Positions 34,261 through 42,284 of a stretch of 48,267 nucleotides of DNA are shown here, piece by piece; position 1 is the stretch's first letter; the number at the start of each line of letters is the position of its first letter. Source of the DNA: Clostridiales bacterium. GTDB lineage: Bacteria; Bacillota; Clostridia; Christensenellales; Aristaeellaceae. Below the pieces are notes generated by a model. It made no database searches and was not told where the DNA came from. It saw nothing but the letters and a program-made list of their open reading frames with translations. Location of the stretch: assembly GCA_004556545.1 (NCBI GenBank), contig SFGO01000008.1, positions 1 through 48,267 of the forward strand, in the 5' to 3' direction. Both the position numbers and the translations under genes were made by a program.

Positions 34261-34299
34261 AGGCCGGAAGAAAAATCTTCCGGCCTGATGCTTTTTTTT
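34261..34299 (+). terminator. Right terminator duplicate of copy A, with the T-run
   Basis: The stem AGGCCGGAA/TTCCGGCCT (34261-34286), then GATGC and eight T. This copy keeps the original T-run of the FAD gene's terminator. The T-run overlaps the stop codon of the convergent HD gene. Confidence 0.85.
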
Positions 34300-34792
34300 A
34301 AGAAAGACGGAAAAGCGCAGCTGCCAGTTTTTTTCCGCTTTCCGTTTTTATGATGGTATTTCTGAAATGCTCGATATTCGCAGCACTGTATCCCTGCTCG
34401 GACGCATTGGTCAGGTAGTCCGCCTCAATCAGGATCTGATAATCGTCCCCTTCGATCCCGGAAAGCGTGTGATGATGACCAACCAGATAAGCGATCCGCT
34501 CTTTTTGTGCTTCGGTCATGCCGGAATCGGCAAGGAAGGCTCTGACGAGCGCCGGCCCTTCTTTCTCCTGCAGCTTTCCGTCAGCATGACCATATTTTTC
34601 ACGGCAGAGAGGACAGGCAATATCGTGGACAATGGCAGATGCTTCCAGCAGATATTGGGTGTCCGGCTTCAGCTCTTCCAGTTCGCCGATGGTTTTGGCA
34701 TACGTCCAGACAGTGATGAAATGGGTAATGTCATGAAGGTTCCCGTTGGAAAAGACGATCATCTGTTCCGTGAGTTCTGCAATGGTTTTCAT
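34298..34792 (-). CDS. HD-domain phosphohydrolase
   Basis: A 164-residue HD-superfamily protein. The metal-binding pattern is visible as H20 (LHDITHF), H56-D57 (IVHDIAC), H106-H108 (GHHHT) and D125 (EADYL). Such small HD proteins hydrolyse phosphate esters of nucleotides or related compounds; the substrate is unknown. GAGGAA lies 7 nt before the ATG, within the end of the upstream secreted-protein gene, which ends 12 nt before this start, so the two form an operon. Its stop codon uses the terminator T-run of the facing FAD gene. Confidence 0.87.
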   Translation of the reverse strand: MKTIAELTEQMIVFSNGNLHDITHFITVWTYAKTIGELEELKPDTQYLLEASAIVHDIACPLCREKYGHADGKLQEKEGPALVRAFLADSGMTEAQKERIAYLVGHHHTLSGIEGDDYQILIEADYLTNASEQGYSAANIEHFRNTIIKTESGKKLAAALFRLS

Positions 34793-34804
34793 GGAAAATT
34801 CCTC

Positions 34805-36343
34805 TTATTCCGCCGCGATTTCGGCAAACATCAGCAGATCAAAGCAGGGATAGCTTTCCGCAGACTCGCCGTCTCCGTCCGCAGAACCCAGCGACATGCC
34901 GGTGCAGGTGCCGTACATCGTTATTCGCTGGCCTTCCTGATAGGAAGGTTCTTCCTTGCAGGTGACTAGGATGATGTCGGAATAATTGCCGCTTTTTTTG
35001 GTCAGGGCCATACGGGCCACCCAATAGCCGCCGGATTCCTCGGCACTGAGGAAATAGGCGTTGTAGCCCATGGTTTTGCCCTCGTAGCCGGAGATTTTCT
35101 GGATCAGGGTGGCGTAGCCGGGCTTGACGGCTTCTTTTTTCAACTGTTTGAGCGTATCCGCATCCGACCATTTGCGGGTGACGGTGTAGACCAGCCGACG
35201 GTCGCTCAGATTTTTTTTGGAAAAAACCAGTCCGATTTCGTAAACGCCCTCCTGCTTCAGGGTGAAATCAATGGAGAATTTGCCTTCGGATGTGACTTTT
35301 TTCGTGCCGATGGCTTCGCTGTTCAGGAACAGCTGAACGCTTGCCCCCGGCTGGGAGGTTCCGGCAATGGTCAGGGTGTCCGTTTCGATGGAGTCCGGTA
35401 CGTCATTTTTCAGAACCACCGGAAGCAGGGTGCGGGAATAGGTGACGGGATAGGCCAGTTCCACCACTTCTTCGCCCTGATTTTCGCCGGTAAGGGTCAG
35501 CAGATATACGCCCTCTTTGGGCAGCGTCACCGGCATTTTGAACTTGCCGTTTGCCCCGACCGTGACTTCCGTCAGGATTGGCTTGGGATAATTCAGCCCC
35601 ATGGTGACGGCTGTCAGCTTCACGCCCTCGGCGGCGGTTCCGGCCAGCGTAAAGGTGTTCTCGTTGGTTTCCATCGGCGGCACATCGGTGATGTTGATCT
35701 GCGCGCTGGCCGCTGCGGACATGGGCTTGACTTCGATAAAATGGAAGGTCTCCCAGATTTTGTTCAGCGTGCGGTTGTCCTTGCTGGTGGTGGAGCGGCC
35801 ATGCACCTGCAGATCCAGCGTGATCTGGTAGCCGTTGCGGATGGTGCGCCGCATAAAGCCCCGGTACAGGGTTTCGCCCGCCTCCCGGCGGCGGTAGGTC
35901 AGCACCAGAAAGCGGCCTTCCGAGCTGTTGTTCCATTCGGCGGCGGAAAAATCGTAGCCGTCGTATTCGTTGCGGGGGGAGTGGCTCAGCCGGTAGCTCT
36001 GGCGCACGTCCGTGCTCTGCTCGTTCACGTCGAAGATCAGGGCAATGTCGTCGTTTTGCTCGGCTGTCAGCTCAAAGCAGAGGTCTCCGTCCTCGCTCCA
36101 GCATTGCAGCAGAACGCCGCGCTCTTCCATGTCCTGCTGGACTTCCGCCGCCGTTTTGCCCCGGGCTTCCAGCCACGTGGAAAAGGAATCCAGATAGCCG
36201 GGACGAAGCACCACGGGAAACGTATCCGGAATATCAACGCTGGCAAAAATTTCGTCCAGCACAAAAATTTCAGCCGAAGCCGCGCCGCACAGGCACAGCC
36301 AGAGCAGCAGCACCGTCAGAATTGCCGCCAGTCGCTTTCCCAT
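34805..36343 (-). CDS. Secreted protein with two Ig-like domains, function unknown
   Basis: A 512-residue exported protein: a signal peptide (about 1-24, ending GAASA), an N-terminal domain of unknown type (about 25-205), two bacterial Ig-like domains (about 215-305 and 315-395, the second with IAGTSQPGASVQLFLN) and a C-terminal region (about 400-512) that resembles an OB-like fold only by its beta-rich pattern. No cell-wall sorting signal or lipobox is visible. The ribosome site AAAGGCG is weak. It is transcribed from an extended -10 promoter and followed closely by the HD gene. Not recognised as a named family. Confidence 0.8.
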   Translation of the reverse strand: MGKRLAAILTVLLLWLCLCGAASAEIFVLDEIFASVDIPDTFPVVLRPGYLDSFSTWLEARGKTAAEVQQDMEERGVLLQCWSEDGDLCFELTAEQNDDIALIFDVNEQSTDVRQSYRLSHSPRNEYDGYDFSAAEWNNSSEGRFLVLTYRRREAGETLYRGFMRRTIRNGYQITLDLQVHGRSTTSKDNRTLNKIWETFHFIEVKPMSAAASAQINITDVPPMETNENTFTLAGTAAEGVKLTAVTMGLNYPKPILTEVTVGANGKFKMPVTLPKEGVYLLTLTGENQGEEVVELAYPVTYSRTLLPVVLKNDVPDSIETDTLTIAGTSQPGASVQLFLNSEAIGTKKVTSEGKFSIDFTLKQEGVYEIGLVFSKKNLSDRRLVYTVTRKWSDADTLKQLKKEAVKPGYATLIQKISGYEGKTMGYNAYFLSAEESGGYWVARMALTKKSGNYSDIILVTCKEEPSYQEGQRITMYGTCTGMSLGSADGDGESAESYPCFDLLMFAEIAAE

Positions 36344-36382
36344 TCAACGTCACGCCTTTCTATGCATACTTCTATTCAAAAC

Positions 36383-36412
36383 ATTTTAGCATATTTCTGC
36401 CTGATTGTACAA
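36383..36412 (-). promoter_or_regulatory. Promoter of the secreted protein-HD operon
   Basis: On the minus strand TTGTAC (36407-36412), 18 bp, then TAAAAT (36383-36388) preceded by TGC, an extended -10 signal. Confidence 0.6.
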
Positions 36413-36497
36413 GCCTTCTGCCCAATGGCAGGGGCGCACAAAAGTAAAAATGGGCAAAAAATGCGCGCCCTATCGATAAAGCCCGGAGAGTTTTTGA

Positions 36498-36526
36498 TTG
36501 CTTCTTTGTTTGGCTCGTGTTATGAT
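36498..36526 (+). promoter_or_regulatory. Promoter of the LysR gene
   Basis: TTGCTT (36498-36503), 17 bp, then TATGAT (36521-36526), 50 nt before the LysR start. It lies back to back with the secreted-protein promoter. Confidence 0.6.
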
Positions 36527-36576
36527 ATGAAAGGAAAAAGCGCGGATTTTGACGGGGAAAGGCTGGAGGCGACGGA

Positions 36577-37500
36577 ATGAATATTCTGCATTTGAAATAC
36601 GCGGTGGAGGTAGCCCGGTGCGGGTCCATCAACCAGGCGGCGGAAGCTCTGTATATCAACCAGCCCAACCTGAGCCGTGCCATTAAGGAATTGGAAAATT
36701 CGCTGGGCATCACCATTTTTGACCGAACCGCCAAGGGCATGTTCGTTACGCCGGAAGGCGAGGAGTTTCTGGGCTATGCCAAGAAAATTCTCAGCCAAAT
36801 CGACGAGGTGGAAAGCATCTATAAGGCGGGAGTGCCCATCAAGCAGCGCTTCTCCATTTCCGTGCCGAGGGCCAGCTATATTTCCGAGGCTTTCGCCCAG
36901 TTCTCCAAAAGCCTGAACCCCAACGAGCCTGCCGAGCTTTTTTACAAGGAAACCAACGCCCAGCGGGTCATTACCAATATTCTCAAGGCCGACTATCATC
37001 TGGGCATTCTCCGCTACGCCTCTAACTATGACAAGTATTTCAAGGAAATGCTGGCGGAAAAGGGCATGGTATGGGAGCTGATTACCGAGTTCCGCTATGT
37101 GCTGGCCATGAGTAAAGAGCATCCGCTGGCCAAGCAGGACGAGGTGCATTTCGATGATTTGAAGCCCTATATCGAAATCGCCCACGCCGACCCCTATGTG
37201 CCGTCGCTTCCGCTGTCCGTTGTGAAAAAAGAAGAACTGCCGGATGAGACCGACCGGCGCATTTTCGTGTTCGAGCGGGCCAGCCAGTTTGACCTGATGG
37301 CGGAAAATCATGAGACCTATATGTGGCTGTCGCCCGTCCCTCAAAAGCTGAAGGATCGTTACGGACTGGTGGAAAAGAACTGTCCCGACAACAAAAAGAC
37401 CTACCGGGATCTGCTGATTTACCGCAAGGACTATCATCTTTCCGAGCTGGACCGCCGGTTCATTACGGAGCTTTGCCGGGCAAAACGGCAGTACATCTGA
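36577..37500 (+). CDS. LysR family transcriptional regulator
   Basis: A 307-residue LysR regulator. The N-terminal winged helix is clear: LKYAVEVARCGSINQAAEAL, then NQPNLSRAIKELENSLGITI and FDRTAKGMFVTPEGEEFL. The effector-binding domain (about 90-307) follows. LysR proteins usually control a divergent gene, here the secreted protein-HD operon, in answer to a small molecule that cannot be named. GGAGGCG precedes the ATG. A CGTTTCC/GGAAACG hairpin right after the stop (37502-37520), with only a short T stretch, may end the transcript. Confidence 0.93.
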   Translation: MNILHLKYAVEVARCGSINQAAEALYINQPNLSRAIKELENSLGITIFDRTAKGMFVTPEGEEFLGYAKKILSQIDEVESIYKAGVPIKQRFSISVPRASYISEAFAQFSKSLNPNEPAELFYKETNAQRVITNILKADYHLGILRYASNYDKYFKEMLAEKGMVWELITEFRYVLAMSKEHPLAKQDEVHFDDLKPYIEIAHADPYVPSLPLSVVKKEELPDETDRRIFVFERASQFDLMAENHETYMWLSPVPQKLKDRYGLVEKNCPDNKKTYRDLLIYRKDYHLSELDRRFITELCRAKRQYI

Positions 37501-37661
37501 GCGTTTCCAAGGCGGAAACGTTGTCAATAAAGCAGTTCATGCTTATATCGATAATGATTATACCAATATATCAAACAAGCAATTCCGTTTGCGGCAAAAA
37601 GGCGTTACAATCAGAATGGTTTGTTGGGGCTTGAACCTGAAACACAGGGAGGGAGTGGAGC

Positions 37662-38282
37662 ATGAAGCAATCGGCATTGACCAAGGCCACGCTGGGCCGT
37701 CTGCCCGGTTATCTGCAATACCTGCAGAAGCAGGGCTTCCAACCGGGAGATACGATCTCTGCCACCACGATCGCCCGGGAGCTCCGGCTGGGCGAGGTGC
37801 AGGTCCGCAAGGATCTGGGCGCGGTCAGCGGTACAGGCCGTCCCAAAGTGGGCTATAACGCGCTGCAGCTGATGGCCGAGCTGGAAAACTGCCTGAACGG
37901 TCAGGAAGAGTGTACCGCCGTCATCGTAGGCGCAGGACGCTTGGGCCGAGCTTTGCTGGATTACGAGGGCTTCGGCAGCTACGGCGTCTGTATCTTGGGC
38001 GCGTTTGACCGAAACGAGGAGAAGCAGGGCGTTTCCGCCAAGGGAAAGCCGATCCTTCCCATGACGGAATTGGAAACCTTCCTGCGGGAACGGCATGTGC
38101 GCGTGGGCGTGGTCACGGTAGGGGAAGAATCCGCTCAGGAGGTCTGCGACCGGCTGGTGCAGGGCGGTGTCGAAGCCATTTGGAGCTTTGCGCCGGGCCG
38201 GGTGGAGCTGCCGGAGGGCGTTATGCTCAAGCAGGAAAATCTGGCGCTTTCGCTGGCTCATTTGAAAATGCAGCTGGGCTGA
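37662..38282 (+). CDS. rex: Redox-sensing repressor Rex
   Basis: A 206-residue Rex protein: an N-terminal winged helix (about 1-75, with EVQVRKDLGAVSGTGRPKVGY) and a Rossmann domain with GAGRLGRALLDYEGF (from residue 90) that reads the NADH/NAD+ ratio. Rex represses fermentation and hydrogenase genes until NADH rises. It stands directly before the hydrogenase block. GGAGGGAGTGG precedes the ATG. A possible -10 (TACAAT, 37606-37611) lies upstream with a poor -35; no convincing TTGTTAA-type Rex operator was found in 37501-37661. Confidence 0.94.
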   Translation: MKQSALTKATLGRLPGYLQYLQKQGFQPGDTISATTIARELRLGEVQVRKDLGAVSGTGRPKVGYNALQLMAELENCLNGQEECTAVIVGAGRLGRALLDYEGFGSYGVCILGAFDRNEEKQGVSAKGKPILPMTELETFLRERHVRVGVVTVGEESAQEVCDRLVQGGVEAIWSFAPGRVELPEGVMLKQENLALSLAHLKMQLG

Positions 38283-38331
38283 AAGCCGTCCGGACAGAAC
38301 TTGTTCATTCAAGCCGGAGGAGGGAACGCGG

Positions 38332-39081
38332 ATGAATCTGGATCGTGTGATCGCGGTTCGAACCAACGAAACGGTCTACCGGGACGGAATGCAGTGTGTC
38401 AAGGTGTTCGGCGACGGCTTCACAAAGGCCGACGCATTGGGCGAGGCGCTGAATCAGGCCCGCGTGGAGGAATGCGGCCTGCACGTTCCCAAGGTGCTGG
38501 AAGTCAGCCAGGTGGACGGAAAGTGGGCGCTTGTCACCGAATATATACAGGGAAAGACGCTGGAACGGCTCATCGCGGAGGAGCCGGAGCAGAAGGAAGC
38601 TCTGCTGGAGCGGATGGCAGACCTGCAGGTGGAAATGATCTCCAAAACCTGCCCGCTGCTCAGCCGCCTGCGGGAGGAATTGGAAAGCCGGATCGCTCGG
38701 GCGGAGCTTCCCGCCACGACCCGCTGCGATCTGTTCTTCCGGCTGCAGGAGATTCCGGCGGAATACCAGATCTGCCACGGCGACTTCAATCCTTCCAATA
38801 TTGTTCTGACCCGGGAAGACGAACTCTATCTGCTGGATTGGAGCCACGCTTCTCAGGGCAACGCGGCGGCGGACGCCGCCAACGCATGGCTGTGGTTCCG
38901 GCTGGCCGGAGACGCCCAGGGCGCGGGCCGGTATCTGGAATGCTTCAGCCAAAAGACCGGCATTGACCCGGCGATGATACAGAAGTGGATCCCCATTGTG
39001 GCCGCCGCCCGTTCAGCAGAGAGCGGAGAAAGGGAACGCACTTTCCTTTTGAAACTGGTCAACGGTGAGGATTACGAATAA
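38332..39081 (+). CDS. Aminoglycoside phosphotransferase-family kinase
   Basis: A 249-residue kinase-like protein of the APH/choline kinase fold. The catalytic loop CHGDFNPSN has D151 and N156; the metal-binding DFD-type motif appears as LLDWSHAS (D169). KVFGDGFTKADA near residues 24-35 and LVTEYIQGKTLERL are N-lobe features. Such enzymes phosphorylate small hydroxyl compounds; there is no reason to assume an antibiotic. GGAGGAGGGA precedes the ATG. It sits 49 nt after rex and 14 nt before the ferredoxin gene, so it is probably co-transcribed with the hydrogen genes, where its role is unexplained. Confidence 0.87.
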   Translation: MNLDRVIAVRTNETVYRDGMQCVKVFGDGFTKADALGEALNQARVEECGLHVPKVLEVSQVDGKWALVTEYIQGKTLERLIAEEPEQKEALLERMADLQVEMISKTCPLLSRLREELESRIARAELPATTRCDLFFRLQEIPAEYQICHGDFNPSNIVLTREDELYLLDWSHASQGNAAADAANAWLWFRLAGDAQGAGRYLECFSQKTGIDPAMIQKWIPIVAAARSAESGERERTFLLKLVNGEDYE

Positions 39082-39095
39082 GAGGAGGCATTTTT

Positions 39096-39335
39096 ATGAA
39101 AGTCACAGTTTGTATCGGTTCTTCCTGTCACATCAAGGGCTCCCGTCAGGTGGTGGAGCAGCTGCAGAATCTGATTGCCGAGCATGACCTCAAGGATAAG
39201 GTCGAGCTGGGAGGAACGTTCTGCATGGGCAAGTGCCAGCAGGGCGTGTGCGTGATGGCGGACGATCAGTTCTTCTCCGTTACGCCTGAAAGCACCAAGG
39301 AATTCTTCGAGGAAAACATCCTCAAGAAGCTGTAA
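39096..39335 (+). CDS. Thioredoxin-like [2Fe-2S] ferredoxin
   Basis: A 79-residue NuoE-like thioredoxin-fold ferredoxin. The four cluster cysteines have the expected pattern: C6 and C11 (VCIGSSC), C43 and C47 (TFCMGKC). Proteins of this size near [FeFe] hydrogenases carry single electrons to or from the hydrogenase; this one probably serves the sensory hydrogenase that follows or the group B enzyme. AAGAGGAGG lies upstream. An 84-nt gap with a terminator-like hairpin separates it from the next gene, so its level may exceed that of the downstream genes. Confidence 0.88.
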   Translation: MKVTVCIGSSCHIKGSRQVVEQLQNLIAEHDLKDKVELGGTFCMGKCQQGVCVMADDQFFSVTPESTKEFFEENILKKL

Positions 39336-39356
39336 TCCCAAGCATCCATACTCCCT

Positions 39357-39384
39357 CCCGCTGGTTTTGACCGGTGGGGTTTTT
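39357..39384 (+). terminator. Terminator-like hairpin between the ferredoxin and HydS genes
   Basis: CCCGCTGGT (39357-39365), a 4-nt loop and ACCGGTGGG (39370-39378), 9 pairs of which two are G-T, then GTTTTT. It is probably a partial terminator inside the operon. Confidence 0.6.
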
Positions 39385-39419
39385 CTCCCCAAAATCCCGA
39401 AAAGAGGAAGTGGAGCGCT

Positions 39420-41096
39420 ATGCCAAATTGCCTGACACTGAAAAAATCCAACTGCAAAAACTGCTATAAATGCATCCGGCACTGCCCGGTGAAATCCATC
39501 CGCTTTTCCGGCAATCAGGCCCACATCATCGGCAACGAATGCATCCTGTGCGGCCAGTGCTTCGTGGTCTGCCCTCAGAACGCGAAGGAAATCGTGGACG
39601 AGCGGGAAAAGGTCAAGGTGCTGCTGAACAGCGGCGCGCCCGTGATCGTCAGCCTGGCCCCCTCCTTTGCCGCCAACTACGATGGCGTGGGCATCGACAG
39701 CATGAGGGACGCACTGAAAAAGCTGGGCTTTGCCGGCGTGGAGGAAACCGCGCTGGGAGCCACCATGGTCAAGCGGGAATATGAGCGCATGCTCAAAGAA
39801 GAGCAGCGGGACATCCTGATCTCATCCTGCTGCCATTCCATCAACCTGCTCATCCAGAAGTATTACCCCGAAGCACTGGAATATCTGGCGGACGTGCAGT
39901 CTCCCATGCAGGCCCACTGCTCGGATATCAAGCGCCGTATGCCTCAGGCCAAGACTGTTTTCATCGGCCCCTGCGTGGCCAAGAAGGACGAGGCCGAGCA
40001 TTACGAGGGCATCGTGGACGCGGTGATGACCTTTGAAGAGCTGACCAAGTGGCTGGACGAAGAGCAGATCACGCTGGAACAGAAGCGGGATTCCGACCCC
40101 GAAAGCCGCGCCCGCTTCTTCCCCACCACCGGCGGCATTCTCAAGACCATGGAGCAGGACGCGCCCGGCTATACCTATCTGGCCATTGACGGCGTGGATA
40201 ACTGCATCGCCGCGCTCAAGGACATTGAAAACGGCAAGCTGCATCACTGCTTCGTGGAAATGTCCGCCTGCATTGGCAGCTGCGTGGGCGGCCCCGTTAT
40301 GGAAAAATATCACCGCACGCCGGTGAAGGACTACATGGCCATCGCCACCTATGCGGGCAAGCGGGACTTCGACGTGGAGCAGCCGGAAAAGGGCGAGCTG
40401 CAGAAGCACATGGAGCCCATCGTACAGAAATCCATCCGGCCCAGCGAGACCGAGATCCTGTCCATCCTGCGCCAGATGGGCAAGATGAAGCCCTCCGACG
40501 AACTCAACTGCGGCTCCTGCGGCTACAACACCTGCCGGGAAAAGGCCATCGCCATCTATCAGGGCAAGGCCGAAATCTCCATGTGTCTGCCGTACCTGAA
40601 GGAAAAGGCCGAGAGCTTCTCCGACAACATCGTCAACAATACGCCTAACGGCCTGATCGTGCTGAACGAAAATCTGGAAGTGCAGCAGATCAACAAGGCC
40701 GCCCTGCGGATCATGAACATCCGCACCGCTTCCGACGTGCTGGGCGAGCCGGTGGTGCGCATCATGGATCCCAAGGTCTTCCTGGACGCGCAGCAGACGG
40801 GGCGCGACATCCGGGAGCAGCGCGCGTATCTGGCCGAGTACAAGAAGTACGTGGAGCAGACCGTCGTTTACGACCGGGAGTACCGGCTGCTGATCTGCAT
40901 CCTGCGCGACGTGACCGACGAAGAGTCCGAGCGCGAAAAGAAGGAAAACATCAGCCGCAAGACCGTCGAGATCGCCGACAAGGTGGTCGATAAGCAGATG
41001 CGTATCGTACAGGAAATCGCCTCTCTGCTGGGCGAAACCGCTGCCGAAACCAAGATCGCACTGACCAAGCTGAAGGAGTCGATTTCGGATGAATGA
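39420..41096 (+). CDS. Sensory-type [FeFe] hydrogenase with PAS domain (HydS-like)
   Basis: A 558-residue protein: two [4Fe-4S] ferredoxin motifs (about 8-60), an H-cluster domain (about 75-350), a further [4Fe-4S] motif NCGSCGYNTC (C364, C367, C372), a PAS domain (about 425-520) and a short helical tail. H-cluster motifs are divergent: SSCCHS (C137, C138) for TSCCP, GPCVAKK (C185) for MPCxxK, and SACIGSC (C284, C288). All four cluster-binding cysteines remain. This domain order defines group C, putative H2-sensing hydrogenases, known from clostridia and Ruminococcus near rex, a PP2C phosphatase and a second hydrogenase, as here. Its stop overlaps the phosphatase start by 8 nt. Confidence 0.9.
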   Translation: MPNCLTLKKSNCKNCYKCIRHCPVKSIRFSGNQAHIIGNECILCGQCFVVCPQNAKEIVDEREKVKVLLNSGAPVIVSLAPSFAANYDGVGIDSMRDALKKLGFAGVEETALGATMVKREYERMLKEEQRDILISSCCHSINLLIQKYYPEALEYLADVQSPMQAHCSDIKRRMPQAKTVFIGPCVAKKDEAEHYEGIVDAVMTFEELTKWLDEEQITLEQKRDSDPESRARFFPTTGGILKTMEQDAPGYTYLAIDGVDNCIAALKDIENGKLHHCFVEMSACIGSCVGGPVMEKYHRTPVKDYMAIATYAGKRDFDVEQPEKGELQKHMEPIVQKSIRPSETEILSILRQMGKMKPSDELNCGSCGYNTCREKAIAIYQGKAEISMCLPYLKEKAESFSDNIVNNTPNGLIVLNENLEVQQINKAALRIMNIRTASDVLGEPVVRIMDPKVFLDAQQTGRDIREQRAYLAEYKKYVEQTVVYDREYRLLICILRDVTDEESEREKKENISRKTVEIADKVVDKQMRIVQEIASLLGETAAETKIALTKLKESISDE

Positions 41097-42261
41097 TCTC
41101 TGCGCAGATATCGGCTATCGGAGCATCAACCATGTAGGAGAGCAGCTCTGCGGCGACCACGTGGACGTGGTGGAGCAGGGCGAAAACAGCATGGTCATCG
41201 TGCTGGCGGACGGCCTTGGCAGCGGCGTGAAGGCCAGCATCCTCTCTACCCTGACCAGCAAGATCATCTCTACCATGATGGCCGAAGGGCTGGGGCTGGA
41301 GGACTGCGTGTCCACCATTGCCGCCACGCTTCCGGTCTGCTCGGTGCGCGGCGTGGCCTATTCCACCTTCTCCATCCTGCACCTGATCGACAACGAAATC
41401 GCCGAGATTATCCAGTATGACAATCCCATGGCGATTTTGATCCGCAACGAGGTCAATTACGATTATCCCAAAACGGAAATGACCATCGGCGGGAAGAAAA
41501 TCTACAAGTCGGTCATTAAATTACAGGAGGGCGATATTTTCATCCTCATGAGCGACGGATGCCCACACGCGGGCATCGGCACCGCCTACAACTTCGGCTG
41601 GAAGCGGGAGGATATTATCACCTATATGGAGGCGCAGGCCCCGGCCGGTTATACGGCCAAGACCCTTTCCACCATTCTGGTGGACGAGTGCGACCGGCTG
41701 TACGACCACAAGCCCGGCGACGATACCACCGCCTGCGTGGTTCGGATCCGCAAGCGGGTTCCCATGAACCTGCTCTTCGGCCCGCCCTCCAACCGGGACG
41801 ACAACGACCGCATGATGTCCCTGTTCTTCTCCAAGGAGGGCAAGCACATCGTCTGCGGCGGAACCACATCCACCATCGCGGCCAAGTACCTGCACAAGCC
41901 CCTGAAAACGACCCTCAAATTCGAGGCCTCCGACGTGCCGCCCATTGCGGAAATCGAAGGCGTCGATCTGGTTACTGAAGGCGTTATCACCGTTAACAAG
42001 GTGCTGGAGTACGCTCAGGACTACCTGCAGGACAACGAAAGCTACGAGCAGTGGGCCTTCAAGAACGATGGCGCGTCCCAGATCAGCCGCCTGCTCTTTG
42101 AGGAAGCCACGGATATTAACTTCTACGTGGGCCGGGCCATCAACCCCGCCCACCAGAACCCCGATCTGCCCATCACCTTCTCCATTAAGATGAATCTGGT
42201 GAAGGATCTGTCCGAATGTCTGAAGAAGATGGGCAAGCGGATCAAGGTAAGCTATTTCTAA
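41089..42261 (+). CDS. SpoIIE/PP2C-type serine phosphatase
   Basis: A 390-residue protein with a SpoIIE-like PP2C domain (about 1-222). Metal-binding residues are visible in GDHVDV (D23), LADGLGSG (D41-G42), MSDGCPHAG (D156) and GDDTTAC (D211-D212). A C-terminal domain of about 165 residues (225-390) is not recognised. Such phosphatases usually act on anti-sigma antagonists or other Ser/Thr phosphoproteins; none is encoded nearby. The ATG lies in the end of the HydS gene with AAGGAG upstream, so the two proteins are made together and probably form one signalling unit. The second hydrogenase follows after 23 nt. Confidence 0.88.
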   Translation: MNDLCADIGYRSINHVGEQLCGDHVDVVEQGENSMVIVLADGLGSGVKASILSTLTSKIISTMMAEGLGLEDCVSTIAATLPVCSVRGVAYSTFSILHLIDNEIAEIIQYDNPMAILIRNEVNYDYPKTEMTIGGKKIYKSVIKLQEGDIFILMSDGCPHAGIGTAYNFGWKREDIITYMEAQAPAGYTAKTLSTILVDECDRLYDHKPGDDTTACVVRIRKRVPMNLLFGPPSNRDDNDRMMSLFFSKEGKHIVCGGTTSTIAAKYLHKPLKTTLKFEASDVPPIAEIEGVDLVTEGVITVNKVLEYAQDYLQDNESYEQWAFKNDGASQISRLLFEEATDINFYVGRAINPAHQNPDLPITFSIKMNLVKDLSECLKKMGKRIKVSYF

Positions 42262-42284
42262 AACAACGAGGATGGTGCAGCGGA

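Noticed and set aside
34042..34353. Open frames through the 156-bp element encoding a repeated peptide with ALPPAGVIGAEPLSL in all three copies
   Set aside because: The copies are nearly identical DNA, so a shared peptide is not evidence of selection. The frames start at different upstream sites, lack ribosome sites and run into host hairpins.
37501..37661. Rex operator upstream of rex
   Set aside because: No TTGTTAA-N4-TTAACAA-like palindrome could be found; the AT-rich stretch only resembles half sites.
38332..39081. Aminoglycoside resistance gene
   Set aside because: Only the general APH kinase fold is visible. The context is redox metabolism and there is no feature of a known resistance enzyme.
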